DNA of 47,786 nt from CAZCDS01 sp964497585 (lineage in GTDB: Bacteria; Desulfobacterota; Desulfomonilia; Desulfomonilales; Desulfomonilaceae), in assembly GCA_964497585.1 (NCBI GenBank), contig CAZCDS010000051.1, positions 1-47,786 of the forward strand. The letters are read 5' to 3'. This document shows positions 24,481 through 33,215 of this stretch, piece by piece. The notes beneath the pieces were generated by a model. The model saw nothing but the letters and a program-made list of their open reading frames with translations, was not told where the DNA came from and did no database searches. Every line of letters starts with the position of its first letter. Position 1 is the first letter of the stretch. The translations under genes were made by a program, and so were the position numbers.

Positions 24481-25410
24481 TCAGTAGACGAGGAGAACCT
24501 GGACGAAGGGGCCCTGCCATTGAGCCTTGAACCGTACGTCCTGGCGCTCGAGAATGGTGAACATGCGCTCGAAACGAAACCCCACGTCGAGCGAGAAGGA
24601 GAAAGTGGAATGACCCAGCAGACTGGTTTCCCATATGGCAGGTCTGAGCCCCCCGGCTACCTCGAATGTCATCAGCTCCGAATTCGTGGGACGAGTGTCC
24701 ATGAAGGGCATGGGAAATCGGGCACGTCCCCTGATTACGAGGGGGACCTCACGAATTCGCACGGGAATCGCCCGCGCGTGCGCGCCAATGGTGTACATTT
24801 CCGCGCCGAAATAGCCGTACGGCACTCCAACGTTGCTGGACAGGTCAATGACATCCGTGCCCTCGCTCTGGCTTCTTTCATAGAGCTTGGGCGGTTCATT
24901 GGTATAGTCGAAATTGATCCCGCACTTGAAGAAGGGATATCGGATAACGTCTACGTCAAATCCGAATCGGAGCGAGCTGATGTCGAGCATGGAGACCGTG
25001 TGAGGAGCATCCTCCAGTGATCTCCCCCGGAAGATCCGTTCCTCGTCATGATGAAAACGGATGGCCACCCGATCTATGTAGAGAGCAAACCAGACCTCCC
25101 GCCACTGCTCAGGATCCGATCTGAAGCCCAGGTCACTAATCAGATCGGCCTTGTACCCCGGTCGGCTAATGGACCCACTGGTGAGGCTGGCCATGTAAAT
25201 ACGGGTACCGGTCTCGAGTCTGAAATCGGACCAATCGAACCACGACGCGGATCCCCACCAGGAGGACGAGTCTTCCGCGAGGCACTGGCCGGGCATGACT
25301 GTTAAGCCCACCAAGAGAGCAAGAACAACGATGACATCAGAGCGCGGTTTGTTTCGCTTGACCTTCAATCGATACCCCTGATCGTGCCGAAAGCTGAAAG
25401 AAATCAGCAT
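24481..25410 (-). CDS. Outer membrane beta-barrel protein, unknown family
   Basis: A 309-residue exported protein. The hydrophobic signal segment is VIVVLALLVGLTVMPGQCLAE. The mature part has the alternating pattern and aromatic ends of barrel strands (RLETGTRIYMASLTSG, LRFGFDVDVIRYPFF, FSFSLDVGFRFERMFTIL) and ends VLLVY. I infer a barrel of roughly 10-12 strands; function unknown. The start is uncertain. ATG at 25410 has no ribosome site and would leave a 17-nt leader from the promoter at 25434-25461. TTG at 25368 has AGGGG upstream and gives a better-proportioned signal peptide. Confidence 0.75.
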   Translation of the reverse strand: MLISFSFRHDQGYRLKVKRNKPRSDVIVVLALLVGLTVMPGQCLAEDSSSWWGSASWFDWSDFRLETGTRIYMASLTSGSISRPGYKADLISDLGFRSDPEQWREVWFALYIDRVAIRFHHDEERIFRGRSLEDAPHTVSMLDISSLRFGFDVDVIRYPFFKCGINFDYTNEPPKLYERSQSEGTDVIDLSSNVGVPYGYFGAEMYTIGAHARAIPVRIREVPLVIRGRARFPMPFMDTRPTNSELMTFEVAGGLRPAIWETSLLGHSTFSFSLDVGFRFERMFTILERQDVRFKAQWQGPFVQVLLVY

Positions 25411-25417
25411 AACACTA

Positions 25418-25434
25418 CATGATCACACATGATC
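25418..25434. promoter_or_regulatory. Repeated CATGATC motif at the start of transcription
   Basis: CATGATC occurs twice (25418-25424 and 25428-25434), separated by ACA. The same bases also form an inverted repeat, GATCA-CACA-TGATC. They overlap the -10 box and expected start of the minus-strand promoter, where a repressor would bind. The repeat is seen; the role is inferred. Confidence 0.4.
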
Positions 25435-25461
25435 TTATATCACATCTAGACAGCGTGTCAA
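25434..25461 (-). promoter_or_regulatory. Sigma-70-type promoter for the 24481-25410 gene
   Basis: On the minus strand a perfect TTGACA (25461-25456) is followed after 16 bp by TATAAG (25439-25434), a 5/6 match. Start expected near 25427. Confidence 0.6.
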
Positions 25462-25624
25462 GGAATTAGTCCATCTCGGACAGAGCGCCGCAGCAGGAGC
25501 GCAGATGAGCTTCCGGTTCGGGAGAATAGGCGAACGGAGTTGAATCCCGAGCACGAATATATTATCCTTTAATTGATCCTTGATACTCCCATTAACTTTT
25601 TTATATGCATTTTCGGAGGTAGTG

Positions 25625-26035
25625 GTGGCTCCCGGTAAGAAGAAAAGGATACTCCTGGCCAAGCCCGGTCTGGACGGACACGATCGCGGAGCAAAGGTGG
25701 TCGCGCATGCGCTCAAGGACGCGGGATTCGAAGTAATCTATACGGGATTGCACCAGACGGTTGAAATGATCGCTGAGACCGCCATACAAGAAGATGTAGA
25801 CATTATAGGCCTTTCGATCATGTCCGGTGCCCACATCCCCATTTGCGCGAAGCTTACGGCATTGCTCAAGGCGAAAGGCGCAGATGATATCGTGGTCCTC
25901 GTGGGCGGAGTAATTCCCCACCGGGATATCCCTCGGCTCAGAGAGATGGGGGTGGCAGAGGTCTTTCCGGGGGGCACCGATCTAGACGCTCCCGCGGAAT
26001 TCATCCGTGAACACTTGGGCCCGACCGCTCAATGA
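25625..26035 (+). CDS. Stand-alone B12-binding protein (mutase small-subunit type)
   Basis: A 136-residue cobalamin-binding domain like the C-terminus of methylmalonyl-CoA mutase or the small subunit of 2-hydroxyisobutyryl-CoA mutase. It begins MAPGKKKRILLAKPG and carries the axial-ligand motif GLDGHDRGAKV, then GLSIMSGAH and VLVGGVIPHRD. GTG at 25625 is chosen because GGAGG (25615-25619) is 5 nt upstream; the GTG at 25622 is too close. It lies 18 bp before the fused mutase, which already has its own B12 domain, so this module is either spare, serves a mutase large subunit encoded elsewhere, or helps deliver cofactor. Confidence 0.93.
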   Translation: MAPGKKKRILLAKPGLDGHDRGAKVVAHALKDAGFEVIYTGLHQTVEMIAETAIQEDVDIIGLSIMSGAHIPICAKLTALLKAKGADDIVVLVGGVIPHRDIPRLREMGVAEVFPGGTDLDAPAEFIREHLGPTAQ

Positions 26036-26053
26036 TCCATCAAGGGGGTCTCA

Positions 26054-29000
26054 ATGCACACAGTGGCTAGCCCTTACAAGCCTGTGAACCACGTTCGCAT
26101 CGTAACTGCGGCGTCGCTCTTCGACGGTCACGACGCTGCGATTAACATCATGCGGCGCATCCTCCAGGCCACCGGCGCAGAGGTCATCCATCTGGGGCAC
26201 AACCGGTCCGTGTCCGAAGTGGCCATCGCGGCGGTCCAGGAAGATGTCCAGGCTGTCGGATTGAGCTGCTACCAGGGCGGGCATGTCGAGTACTTCAAAT
26301 ATCTGGTCGACCTTCTAAAGGAGTACCGCGCGGATCACATCAAGGTGTACGGCGGGGGTGGGGGCGTAATCGTACCGGAGGAAATCAAGGAACTGGAAGA
26401 CTACGGGGTTACTAAGATCTACAGTCCGGAGGACGGACAGAAGCTCGGTCTTCAGGGTATCATCAATCACTTCATGGAGACCTCGGATTTTCCCACCACG
26501 GACGGAAGCCTGAACGGCGAGCTGGAGGGCCTTGACACGCGTTCCTGGGCTTTCCTGGCAAACACCATTACCACCGTGGAGGTCGCAAAGGCCTCCGAGA
26601 ACGGCAATCTCCCGGAGATCATGGCTCAACTCGACAAGAAGATCGGGGACCGTGTTCAACCCGTGGTCGGGATTACGGGAACAGGCGGCGCGGGCAAGTC
26701 GTCGCTCACCGACGAGATCGTCATCCGGTTTCTCAATGACCAGCTGGAGAAGACAGTAGGCATCCTCTCCGTCGATCCGACCCGTCGCAAGACCGGTGGC
26801 GCCCTTCTGGGGGATCGCATCAGGATGAACTCCATCCACAGCGACCGTGTCTACTTTCGGTCACTGGCCACGCGCAGCGTCGGTCTGGAGATCCCCTTTC
26901 ATCTCGAAGAGAGCATCCGAGTGCTCAAAGCCGCGGGCTTCGATCTGATCATCGTTGAGACGGCGGGCATCGGGCAGGGAGACGCCGCGGTGGTACCCCT
27001 CGTCGATGTCTCCCTGTACGTCATGACGTCCGAATTCGGGGCTCAAAGTCAGCTCGAAAAGATCGATATGCTCGATTTCGCCGACCTGGTCGCGGTCAAC
27101 AAGTACGACAGGAAGGGCTCAGAGGACGCGATTCACGATGTCCGCAAGCAGATCCAGCGCAACAGGGTCGCGTTCCAAACCGATCTGGAGAATTTCCCCG
27201 TATACGGCACCATCGCTTCCCGGTTCAATGACGATGGCGTCACTTCACTCTACGTGGGAATCCTGGAGACAATCAACAGGAAGACCGGGGCCGGCTGGAC
27301 GACGAACTTGACGAGCAGGCCAGACAAGAAGCCCTCATCACGGACGATCATCATTCCGCCCGAGCGATCGCGCTACCTTTCCGAAATAGCCGACACGATT
27401 CGGAGATATCATCTCTGGGGAGAGCAACAGGAGCGGCTCGTGAGGCGAATTTGGCAGCTCGACGAGGCGGTCAAGGCGCTTAGGGAAAACGGCGCACGGG
27501 AGAATTCAGAGGCGCTGGGCGAGATCAGAGATTTACAGGAGTCTATCGAGCGGCAGCTCGACCCGCGTGCGCTCCGGCTCGTGGGAGAGTGGGAAGACCT
27601 CAAGAAAGAGTACTCTGGCGACGAGTACGTCTTCAAGGTTCGTGGCAAAGAGATAAGAATGCCGTTGAAAACCAAGACACTCAGCGGCTCCATGCTGCCG
27701 AAGATCGCCCTCCCCCCGTACGAGGACAGGGGACAGATCCTCCGATGGCGCCTTCGGGAAAACCTCCCCGGTCAGTTTCCCTTCACCGCGGGCGTATTCC
27801 CGTTTAAGCGGATTGACGAGGATCCCACAAGGATGTTCGCAGGTGAGGGAGATCCCTTCAGAACCAATCGCCGCTTCCTGTTCCTTTCGAGGGACTACCC
27901 TGCAAAGCGCCTCTCCACGGCTTTCGACTCTGTCACGTTATACGGCAGGGACCCGGAAGAGCGCCCCGACATTTACGGGAAGGTCGGAACATCGGGGGTC
28001 TCAATCTGCACACTGGACGATGTGAAAGTACTCTATTCGGGGTTCGACCTCGCAGCGGCCAACACCTCGGTTTCCATGACGATTAATGGTCCCGCGCCGA
28101 TCATGTTGGCCATGTTCTTCAACGCGGCCATTGACCAACAAATGGAGAAGTTCCGCCAGGAAAACGGGACCGAGCCGACCAAGGAACAGGCGTCAGCGAT
28201 AAAGGCGGACGTGCTCTCCAATGTGAGAGGGACGGTCCAGGCGGACATTCTCAAGGAAGACCAGGGCCAGAATACCTGCATCTTTTCCACCGATTTCTCA
28301 CTGAAAATGATGGGAGACGTACAACAGTACTTCATCGACCATGATGTGCGGAACTTCTACTCTGTCTCGATCTCCGGTTACCACATTGCGGAAGCCGGAG
28401 CCAATCCCATAACGCAATTGGCCTTCACACTGGCGAACGGATTCACGTACGTCGAGTATTACCTCTCCCGGGGCATGCACATTGACGACTTCGCTCCGAA
28501 CCTGTCGTTCTTTTTCTCTAACGGACTGGAGCCCGAATACAGCGTCATCGGTCGTGTGGCACGGCGTATCTGGGCTATCGCCATGCGTGAGAAGTACGGC
28601 GGCAACGACCGATCACAGAAACTGAAGTACCACATCCAGACCAGCGGAAGGTCTCTCCACGCGCAGGAGATCCAGTTCAACGACATACGAACGACCCTTC
28701 AAGCCCTTATCGCCATCTATGACAACTGCAATTCGCTGCACACCAATTCCTACGATGAGGCGATCACAACACCGAGTGAGGAGTCGGTCCGCAGAGCGCT
28801 AGCTATTCAGTTGATCATCAACAAAGAATGGGGGATGACCAAGATCGACAACAATAATCAGGGCAGCTTCATCATGGAACAGTTGACCGACCTGGTGGAA
28901 GAAACCGTTCTTGCGGAATTCGACCGCCTCTCCCAACGGGGCGGTGTCCTCGGGGCCATGGAGACTGGATACCAGCGCACCAAAATCCAGGATGAGTCGT

Positions 29001-29329
29001 TGCACTACGAGATCCGCAAGTCGACCGGCGAATATCCCATAATCGGCGTGAACACGTTTCTCAACCCGGAAGCCGAGTATGCAGAACAGTGTGCAGTAGA
29101 GCTGGCCAGAGCCACGGAAGAGGAAAAGGCGTCGCAGCTTCGACGGCTCCGAGAGTTTCACGAACGCAACAAAGAGGACGCCCCCCTCGCGTTGGGAAGG
29201 CTTCGGAGGGTGGCCCTCCGTGGCGACAACATCTTCGAGGAACTGATGGAGACGGTGAAGTTTTGCTCTTTAGGACAGATCAGCGACCAGCTCTTCAAGG
29301 TCGGGGGACAGTACCGGCGAAGCATGTAG
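26054..29329 (+). CDS. icmF: Fused isobutyryl-CoA mutase IcmF
   Basis: A 1091-residue adenosylcobalamin enzyme interconverting isobutyryl-CoA and n-butyryl-CoA, with a built-in G-protein chaperone. The N-terminal B12 domain has FDGHDAAINIM (about residues 23-33). The MeaB-like GTPase (about 200-430) has GTGGAGKSS, ETAGIGQGD and VNKYD. The C-terminal mutase barrel (about 560-1091) includes RLSTAFDSVTLYG, TINGPAPIMLAMF, YHIAEAGANPITQLAFTL and TSGRSLHAQEIQ. The Phe in STAFDS and Gln in NPITQL appear to be the residues typical of IcmF rather than pivalyl-CoA mutase; I recall this without alignment. Length is the family norm. Ribosome site AAGGGGG precedes the ATG. Suggests degradation or synthesis of branched or butyrate-type acyl-CoAs. 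Confidence 0.95.
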   Translation: MHTVASPYKPVNHVRIVTAASLFDGHDAAINIMRRILQATGAEVIHLGHNRSVSEVAIAAVQEDVQAVGLSCYQGGHVEYFKYLVDLLKEYRADHIKVYGGGGGVIVPEEIKELEDYGVTKIYSPEDGQKLGLQGIINHFMETSDFPTTDGSLNGELEGLDTRSWAFLANTITTVEVAKASENGNLPEIMAQLDKKIGDRVQPVVGITGTGGAGKSSLTDEIVIRFLNDQLEKTVGILSVDPTRRKTGGALLGDRIRMNSIHSDRVYFRSLATRSVGLEIPFHLEESIRVLKAAGFDLIIVETAGIGQGDAAVVPLVDVSLYVMTSEFGAQSQLEKIDMLDFADLVAVNKYDRKGSEDAIHDVRKQIQRNRVAFQTDLENFPVYGTIASRFNDDGVTSLYVGILETINRKTGAGWTTNLTSRPDKKPSSRTIIIPPERSRYLSEIADTIRRYHLWGEQQERLVRRIWQLDEAVKALRENGARENSEALGEIRDLQESIERQLDPRALRLVGEWEDLKKEYSGDEYVFKVRGKEIRMPLKTKTLSGSMLPKIALPPYEDRGQILRWRLRENLPGQFPFTAGVFPFKRIDEDPTRMFAGEGDPFRTNRRFLFLSRDYPAKRLSTAFDSVTLYGRDPEERPDIYGKVGTSGVSICTLDDVKVLYSGFDLAAANTSVSMTINGPAPIMLAMFFNAAIDQQMEKFRQENGTEPTKEQASAIKADVLSNVRGTVQADILKEDQGQNTCIFSTDFSLKMMGDVQQYFIDHDVRNFYSVSISGYHIAEAGANPITQLAFTLANGFTYVEYYLSRGMHIDDFAPNLSFFFSNGLEPEYSVIGRVARRIWAIAMREKYGGNDRSQKLKYHIQTSGRSLHAQEIQFNDIRTTLQALIAIYDNCNSLHTNSYDEAITTPSEESVRRALAIQLIINKEWGMTKIDNNNQGSFIMEQLTDLVEETVLAEFDRLSQRGGVLGAMETGYQRTKIQDESLHYEIRKSTGEYPIIGVNTFLNPEAEYAEQCAVELARATEEEKASQLRRLREFHERNKEDAPLALGRLRRVALRGDNIFEELMETVKFCSLGQISDQLFKVGGQYRRSM

Positions 29330-29355
29330 TCCAGAAGATCCTCGGCTGGGGCTTG

Positions 29356-30660
29356 TCAAGGAGTGGTCGCACGAACCGTGACGCGCCTGATCGATGACAC
29401 CCGACCGGTCGGCTTGTGAATGAGGCGCACCCTGTACGTCCCAGGGGGGAGCTGCAGACGAACGGCGTAAAATCCCTCGGAATCCGTGACAACCTCAGTC
29501 CTATCTCGCCACGGGCTGGTAGCCGTTTGGACCGTGATCTTCGTATTGGGCAATTCCGGGAACCCACCTGTCAATGCGAGCGTGCCGTCAACTACGTGTA
29601 CCACAAAAGAAGTCCTGCGCTCGCTCCGGTCCGTCGGGACATCATGCCTGCGCTTCGTACGCTCGAAGAGGCTGTCGGGAACCCATCTGTCATAGCGCTC
29701 ATCCGGCACCGTGTAGGGCGCAGAAAACGGTACGTGCCCGCGGAGGAGCGCAGCCCAGTCAAATGCAAGCGTCAGGCTTCCTTTGAGTCCGTAATGGTTT
29801 CCGATATCGGTATTCCTCCCCGCCTCAAATGAAGCGGACAGCATGCCGTCGCGCGAGTTGAGAGCAATGCTCCCCTTGTACCCCCTCTTGTCGATCAGCT
29901 CGCCCCGAAAGGAATGGACATGGGCGGTGAGTTCAGCATCCAGCCGGTTTACCATTGAGGGCAGCACGAACCGTACGTCGGCGTCCCAACCTGTCGAAAG
30001 TCTCTCTCTCGCCACTACTTCTCCGGGCCTGTCAATAACGCGCCGTTCATTAATGGGAAGGTACGCGTTCGCTGTAACGCTGAGGTCCGAATGGTGTCCG
30101 GGAAGCAATGACAATTCCACCCCGACCCCCGCCTGTCTGAGAAAACTCGTCAGCGTACCCCGAGGCCGAACCCAATCGTGAAAAGCGGAGAATCCGATCA
30201 TGGTCTCCGTATCAATGAGCTTGCGCAGTCCCGCTCCCAGGGAAATGCTCTCACGATCGCTCTCAAACGAGAGCCGCGGACTCAGAAAGAGGCTCTTGTC
30301 GTTCCATGCCTTGACAGGCAAGAAACCATCGGCGGTTAGGGTCGCCCGACCCTCGTATCGATCGTAGCCCGCATCGACACTCAGGTATTTGCGGAAGGGC
30401 TTTGGCAGCACCAAGTCCAATGCATGGTCAACGGTTGGGTCGATGTAGTATTCAGGCCATTGCTCTTCCTTGGGTCCCCAGTAACCTCGGGGAGTTCGGA
30501 ACGGATCGATGTAGCGTTTCTGGGAGTCGTTTTCCCCCTGGGGGGCGTAGAGTCTCAGTTCTTGGGTCTGCGCGAGGGGGGGGAACGCCAGCAACGAGAA
30601 TATCATTATTCCTGGTATGATTATGATCTTAGTTAAGTTTTTAGATAAAATAACCATCAT
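29356..30660 (-). CDS. Intimin/invasin-like inverse autotransporter with one C-terminal domain
   Basis: A 434-residue surface protein. A signal peptide (MIFSLLAFPPLAQT region, preceded by Lys residues) leads to an inverse autotransporter barrel of about 70-330, seen in LFLSPRLSFESDRESISLGAG, LIDTETMIGFSAFHDW and LSVTANAYLPINERR, the LFLQPG-type and NGYLP-type segments of intimin barrels. The exported C-terminus is a single carboxypeptidase-regulatory-like beta-sandwich (ITVQTATSPW, TDSEGFYAVRLQLPPGTYRV). Classical intimins carry several Ig-like and lectin domains, so this is a minimal form. Tandem ATGs at 30660 and 30657 lack a ribosome site. The gene ends 26 bp from the convergent icmF. Confidence 0.8.
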   Translation of the reverse strand: MMVILSKNLTKIIIIPGIMIFSLLAFPPLAQTQELRLYAPQGENDSQKRYIDPFRTPRGYWGPKEEQWPEYYIDPTVDHALDLVLPKPFRKYLSVDAGYDRYEGRATLTADGFLPVKAWNDKSLFLSPRLSFESDRESISLGAGLRKLIDTETMIGFSAFHDWVRPRGTLTSFLRQAGVGVELSLLPGHHSDLSVTANAYLPINERRVIDRPGEVVARERLSTGWDADVRFVLPSMVNRLDAELTAHVHSFRGELIDKRGYKGSIALNSRDGMLSASFEAGRNTDIGNHYGLKGSLTLAFDWAALLRGHVPFSAPYTVPDERYDRWVPDSLFERTKRRHDVPTDRSERRTSFVVHVVDGTLALTGGFPELPNTKITVQTATSPWRDRTEVVTDSEGFYAVRLQLPPGTYRVRLIHKPTGRVSSIRRVTVRATTP

Positions 30661-30664
30661 AACA

Positions 30665-30676
30665 GTTTAATTAAAC
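30665..30676. promoter_or_regulatory. 12-bp AT-rich palindrome upstream of the intimin-like gene
   Basis: GTTTAATTAAAC is a perfect 12-bp palindrome between the -10 box (30690-30695) and the start codon of the intimin-like gene. Its location fits an operator for a dimeric repressor. Confidence 0.3.
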
Positions 30677-30689
30677 ACGTTAAATTTAG

Positions 30690-30716
30690 ACTATAATGAT
30701 TCCTCCTCCGTGTCAA
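30690..30716 (-). promoter_or_regulatory. Probable promoter for the intimin-like gene
   Basis: On the minus strand TTGACA (30716-30711) and TATAGT (30695-30690) match consensus at 6/6 and 5/6, but the spacer is only 15 bp, shorter than the optimal 17. The DNA around it is much more AT-rich than the genes. Short spacers are typical of promoters that need an activator. Confidence 0.45.
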
Positions 30717-30789
30717 GAATTTTGAGCCCTTGTTCAACCTACTAAGCTCTGTGACATCTCCCCATCCCCTCGCGTCCACGTCGGTACTG

Positions 30790-30819
30790 TTGACTCACGG
30801 CTCGCTGCCAGGGTATACA
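30790..30819 (+). promoter_or_regulatory. Sigma-70-type promoter for hisC
   Basis: TTGACT (30790-30795) and TATACA (30814-30819) are separated by 18 bp. Expected start near 30826, giving a leader of about 95 nt. Confidence 0.5.
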
Positions 30820-30921
30820 AACGAATTCCTTCTTGGCTGAACAGGGTGCGCAAACCCGCCAGAGGAAAACTCGAGAACCGGCGATTGATTCCGCTTTCGC
30901 TGCGTGATGTAGGAATGTGAA

Positions 30922-32043
30922 ATGGCAAACCGGAAACCGCAATGGGTAAAGGATTGTGTGCCGCAACAGATTCTTTCCATGCCGCCGTACGTACCGGGAA
31001 AGCCGGTGGCCGAGCTTCAGCGGGAGTTCGGGGTGACGGACGCGATCAAGATGGCCTCCAATGAGAATCCTTTGGGGCCTTCACCGCGAGCACTAGACGC
31101 GGTCAGAAGGCATCTCTCCCAGGTCCACGTGTACCCCGAGTCCTCCTCGCCCGACCTGCGGGGCGCTTTGGCTGCCCGGTACCGTGTCTCTCCCGATTCG
31201 GTGATAATCGGCAACGGCTCCGACGAGATCTTGCAGTTTGCCGCTCATGTGTTCCTGCGCCCGGGCGATGAGGCTATCATTGCAGAGAGCACCTTCGCCA
31301 TGTATCGAATTTGCGTGGAGTCATTCGGCGGGATAGTCATATGCGCGCCTCCGGCGGGCTACGACTACGACCTGGCCGCAATGAGCCGGGCCGTGACTGC
31401 CAAGACCCGCCTGATCTTCCTTGCGGTCCCGAACAACCCCACGGGGACCGTGGTTTCGGGCGCGGACTTTCGATCCTTTTTGGGTGACCTTCCCGAAGAA
31501 AGGCTCCTGGTGGTGTTGGACGAGGCGTACGGGGACTACGTGAGAGACCCGAACTGCCTCCGGGGTGTGGAATTCATAGGCAGCAAGCCCACCGTACTTG
31601 TTCTCAAGACCTTTTCCAAGCTCTACGGGCTCGCGGGTTTGAGGGTAGGGTACGGTCTCTCTGAGGAGTGGTTGATTGAACTGATGAATCGGATCAGGCC
31701 CCCCTTCAACGTCAACTCGGTTGCCCAGGTGGCTGCCGTGGCAGCGCTTGAGGACGCGGACCATGTCCGACGGACTCGTCTCGTGAACGAAGAGGGGTTG
31801 GAGTACCTGGAGGCCGAATTGGCGCGTTTGGGTGTCGAGGTCGTCCCGTCCCAGGGCAATTTCATCTGCTTCTGTCTTGGCAGTGATGCGCGGCCGGTCT
31901 ATGAGTCTCTCCTCAGGCAGGGCGTCATCGTCAGGCACCTCGCTTCCTTCGGAATGAGCTGTTGCATGCGAGTCACGGTGGGAACCCGGGAACAGAATAC
32001 GCGTTTCGTACGGGCGTTGAGCCATGCACTGGCCAAGCAATAA
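30922..32043 (+). CDS. hisC: Histidinol-phosphate aminotransferase
   Basis: A 373-residue fold-type I PLP enzyme converting imidazole-acetol phosphate to histidinol phosphate. Visible family features are ASNENPLGPSP, IIGNGSDEILQFAAHVFL, VPNNPTGTVV, LDEAYGDY, the PLP-lysine segment KTFSKLYGLAGLRVGYG and the final Arg motif SFGMSCCMRVTVGT. Some relatives also use aromatic amino acids or arogenate. No other his genes are present. It is followed by cmk after 85 bp and rpsA after a longer gap, all on the plus strand. In related genomes aroA or tyrA often sits between hisC and cmk; here it is absent. Confidence 0.96.
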   Translation: MANRKPQWVKDCVPQQILSMPPYVPGKPVAELQREFGVTDAIKMASNENPLGPSPRALDAVRRHLSQVHVYPESSSPDLRGALAARYRVSPDSVIIGNGSDEILQFAAHVFLRPGDEAIIAESTFAMYRICVESFGGIVICAPPAGYDYDLAAMSRAVTAKTRLIFLAVPNNPTGTVVSGADFRSFLGDLPEERLLVVLDEAYGDYVRDPNCLRGVEFIGSKPTVLVLKTFSKLYGLAGLRVGYGLSEEWLIELMNRIRPPFNVNSVAQVAAVAALEDADHVRRTRLVNEEGLEYLEAELARLGVEVVPSQGNFICFCLGSDARPVYESLLRQGVIVRHLASFGMSCCMRVTVGTREQNTRFVRALSHALAKQ

Positions 32044-32128
32044 GCCGTGTCGCTCAGTGCTGAGGCTATGGTCAAAGAGGACTTACGATTGCGTTCCGGA
32101 TTCCCCGAAATGAAAGGAATGCTGTTCA

Positions 32129-32848
32129 ATGGACGGGAAGGCGCCGGGCACCCATTCCGAGCTCGTCATAACAATCGACGGTCCTGCAGGCGCGGGGAAA
32201 TCGACCATAGCTCGGGAGCTTGCTCAGAAGCTCGGTTTCCTTCTTCTCGACACGGGGGCCCTCTATCGTGCAATGGCTCTGCACCTCATGAGGTCGGGAG
32301 TGAATCCAGACGAAGGGATGGTTCCGGACGATGCGCTCAAACGGATCGACCTGCGGGTGGAGCCCGGCGTGGGAACAATGAGGGTTTTTCTGGGCGACGA
32401 GGATATCTCACAGACTATCCGCGGTGAATCAGTCGGCGACGCAGCCTCTCGGTTCTCTGCCAAACCCGAAGTGAGGCGGGCGCTCCTTGGCCTCCAGCGT
32501 GCGCTGGCAGCAGGGAGAAGAGTCGTGGCTGAGGGGAGAGACATGGGAACCGTGGTGTTTCCCGACGCAGCCATAAAGTTCTTCCTCACTGCCGACCTGG
32601 AGGAACGCGCGTCGAGGCGCTTCAGGGAGCTTCTCGAAAGGGACGCATCCTCCCCCCCCCTGGAAGAGATCCTTGCCGACATGAGATCCCGCGACCGTCG
32701 AGACGAGTCCCGACATCAGTCGCCTCTGATAAAGGCCAGAGACGCTATAGTGGTGGACACAACGGCTTTGTCTCCCGGCGATGTGCTCCAAGTGCTCCTT
32801 GACCATGTCGCCTCGCGATCGCAGTCGCTAGAATCCACGGAGAATTGA
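32129..32848 (+). CDS. cmk: Cytidylate kinase
   Basis: A 239-residue kinase phosphorylating CMP and dCMP. The P-loop is ITIDGPAGAGKSTIARELA, followed by LDTGALYRAMAL. The CMP-binding insert includes VVAEGRDMGTVVFPDAAIKF, and the lid-type region includes RSRDRRDESRHQSPL. Length and order match bacterial Cmk, with a slightly long N-terminus. Directly upstream of rpsA, the classical cmk-rpsA arrangement of proteobacteria, though a separate promoter lies between them. Confidence 0.96.
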   Translation: MDGKAPGTHSELVITIDGPAGAGKSTIARELAQKLGFLLLDTGALYRAMALHLMRSGVNPDEGMVPDDALKRIDLRVEPGVGTMRVFLGDEDISQTIRGESVGDAASRFSAKPEVRRALLGLQRALAAGRRVVAEGRDMGTVVFPDAAIKFFLTADLEERASRRFRELLERDASSPPLEEILADMRSRDRRDESRHQSPLIKARDAIVVDTTALSPGDVLQVLLDHVASRSQSLESTEN

Positions 32849-33215
32849 TGACCGCTTCCTTTGTGGAGCCCCCCCTTCCCCGTGAGCTTCCGACCTCTCA
32901 GCAATTCCTCACACAATCACGCATGAATTTCCGCGGCTCTCGATGATTCTCGAAAGCTGTCGTGAAGATATGACGGAGGTCACTTCTCGGTACTCGCTCT
33001 GAAAACGGAAATACGCGTTTGGACCGGTACCATGGGATTTTGCCTGGAGTCTCGCCCTCACGCGTCTCCGCAGGATCGCTCCGGGGTGTCAGCTCAAGAA
33101 TATGCATGTGACATGAAGTTTTTCTTGTCACCGAGGCGAAGAAACGATATAGATAATAAATTAACCTGAGTGCATCATTTGCAGCAGGGATAGAAGGACC
33201 GGGGGTGTGTGCTGG
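32849..33215 (+). other. Spacer between cmk and rpsA
   Basis: This 367-bp gap holds the rpsA promoter at 33125-33153 and a leader of about 55 nt. The first 275 bp show no gene, no T-tailed hairpin and no recognised RNA. A 112-codon minus-strand frame here has no ribosome site and runs into rpsA, so I treat it as chance. Confidence 0.45.
33125..33153 (+). promoter_or_regulatory. Sigma-70-type promoter for rpsA
   Basis: TTGTCA (33125-33130) and TATAGA (33148-33153) are 17 bp apart, 5/6 and 4/6 matches. Expected start near 33160. Confidence 0.55.

Noticed and set aside
24290..24487. 65-codon plus-strand frame with a purine-rich upstream site
   Set aside because: A GTG start, Ser/Arg-rich content and poor third-position bias make it unlikely to be a gene.
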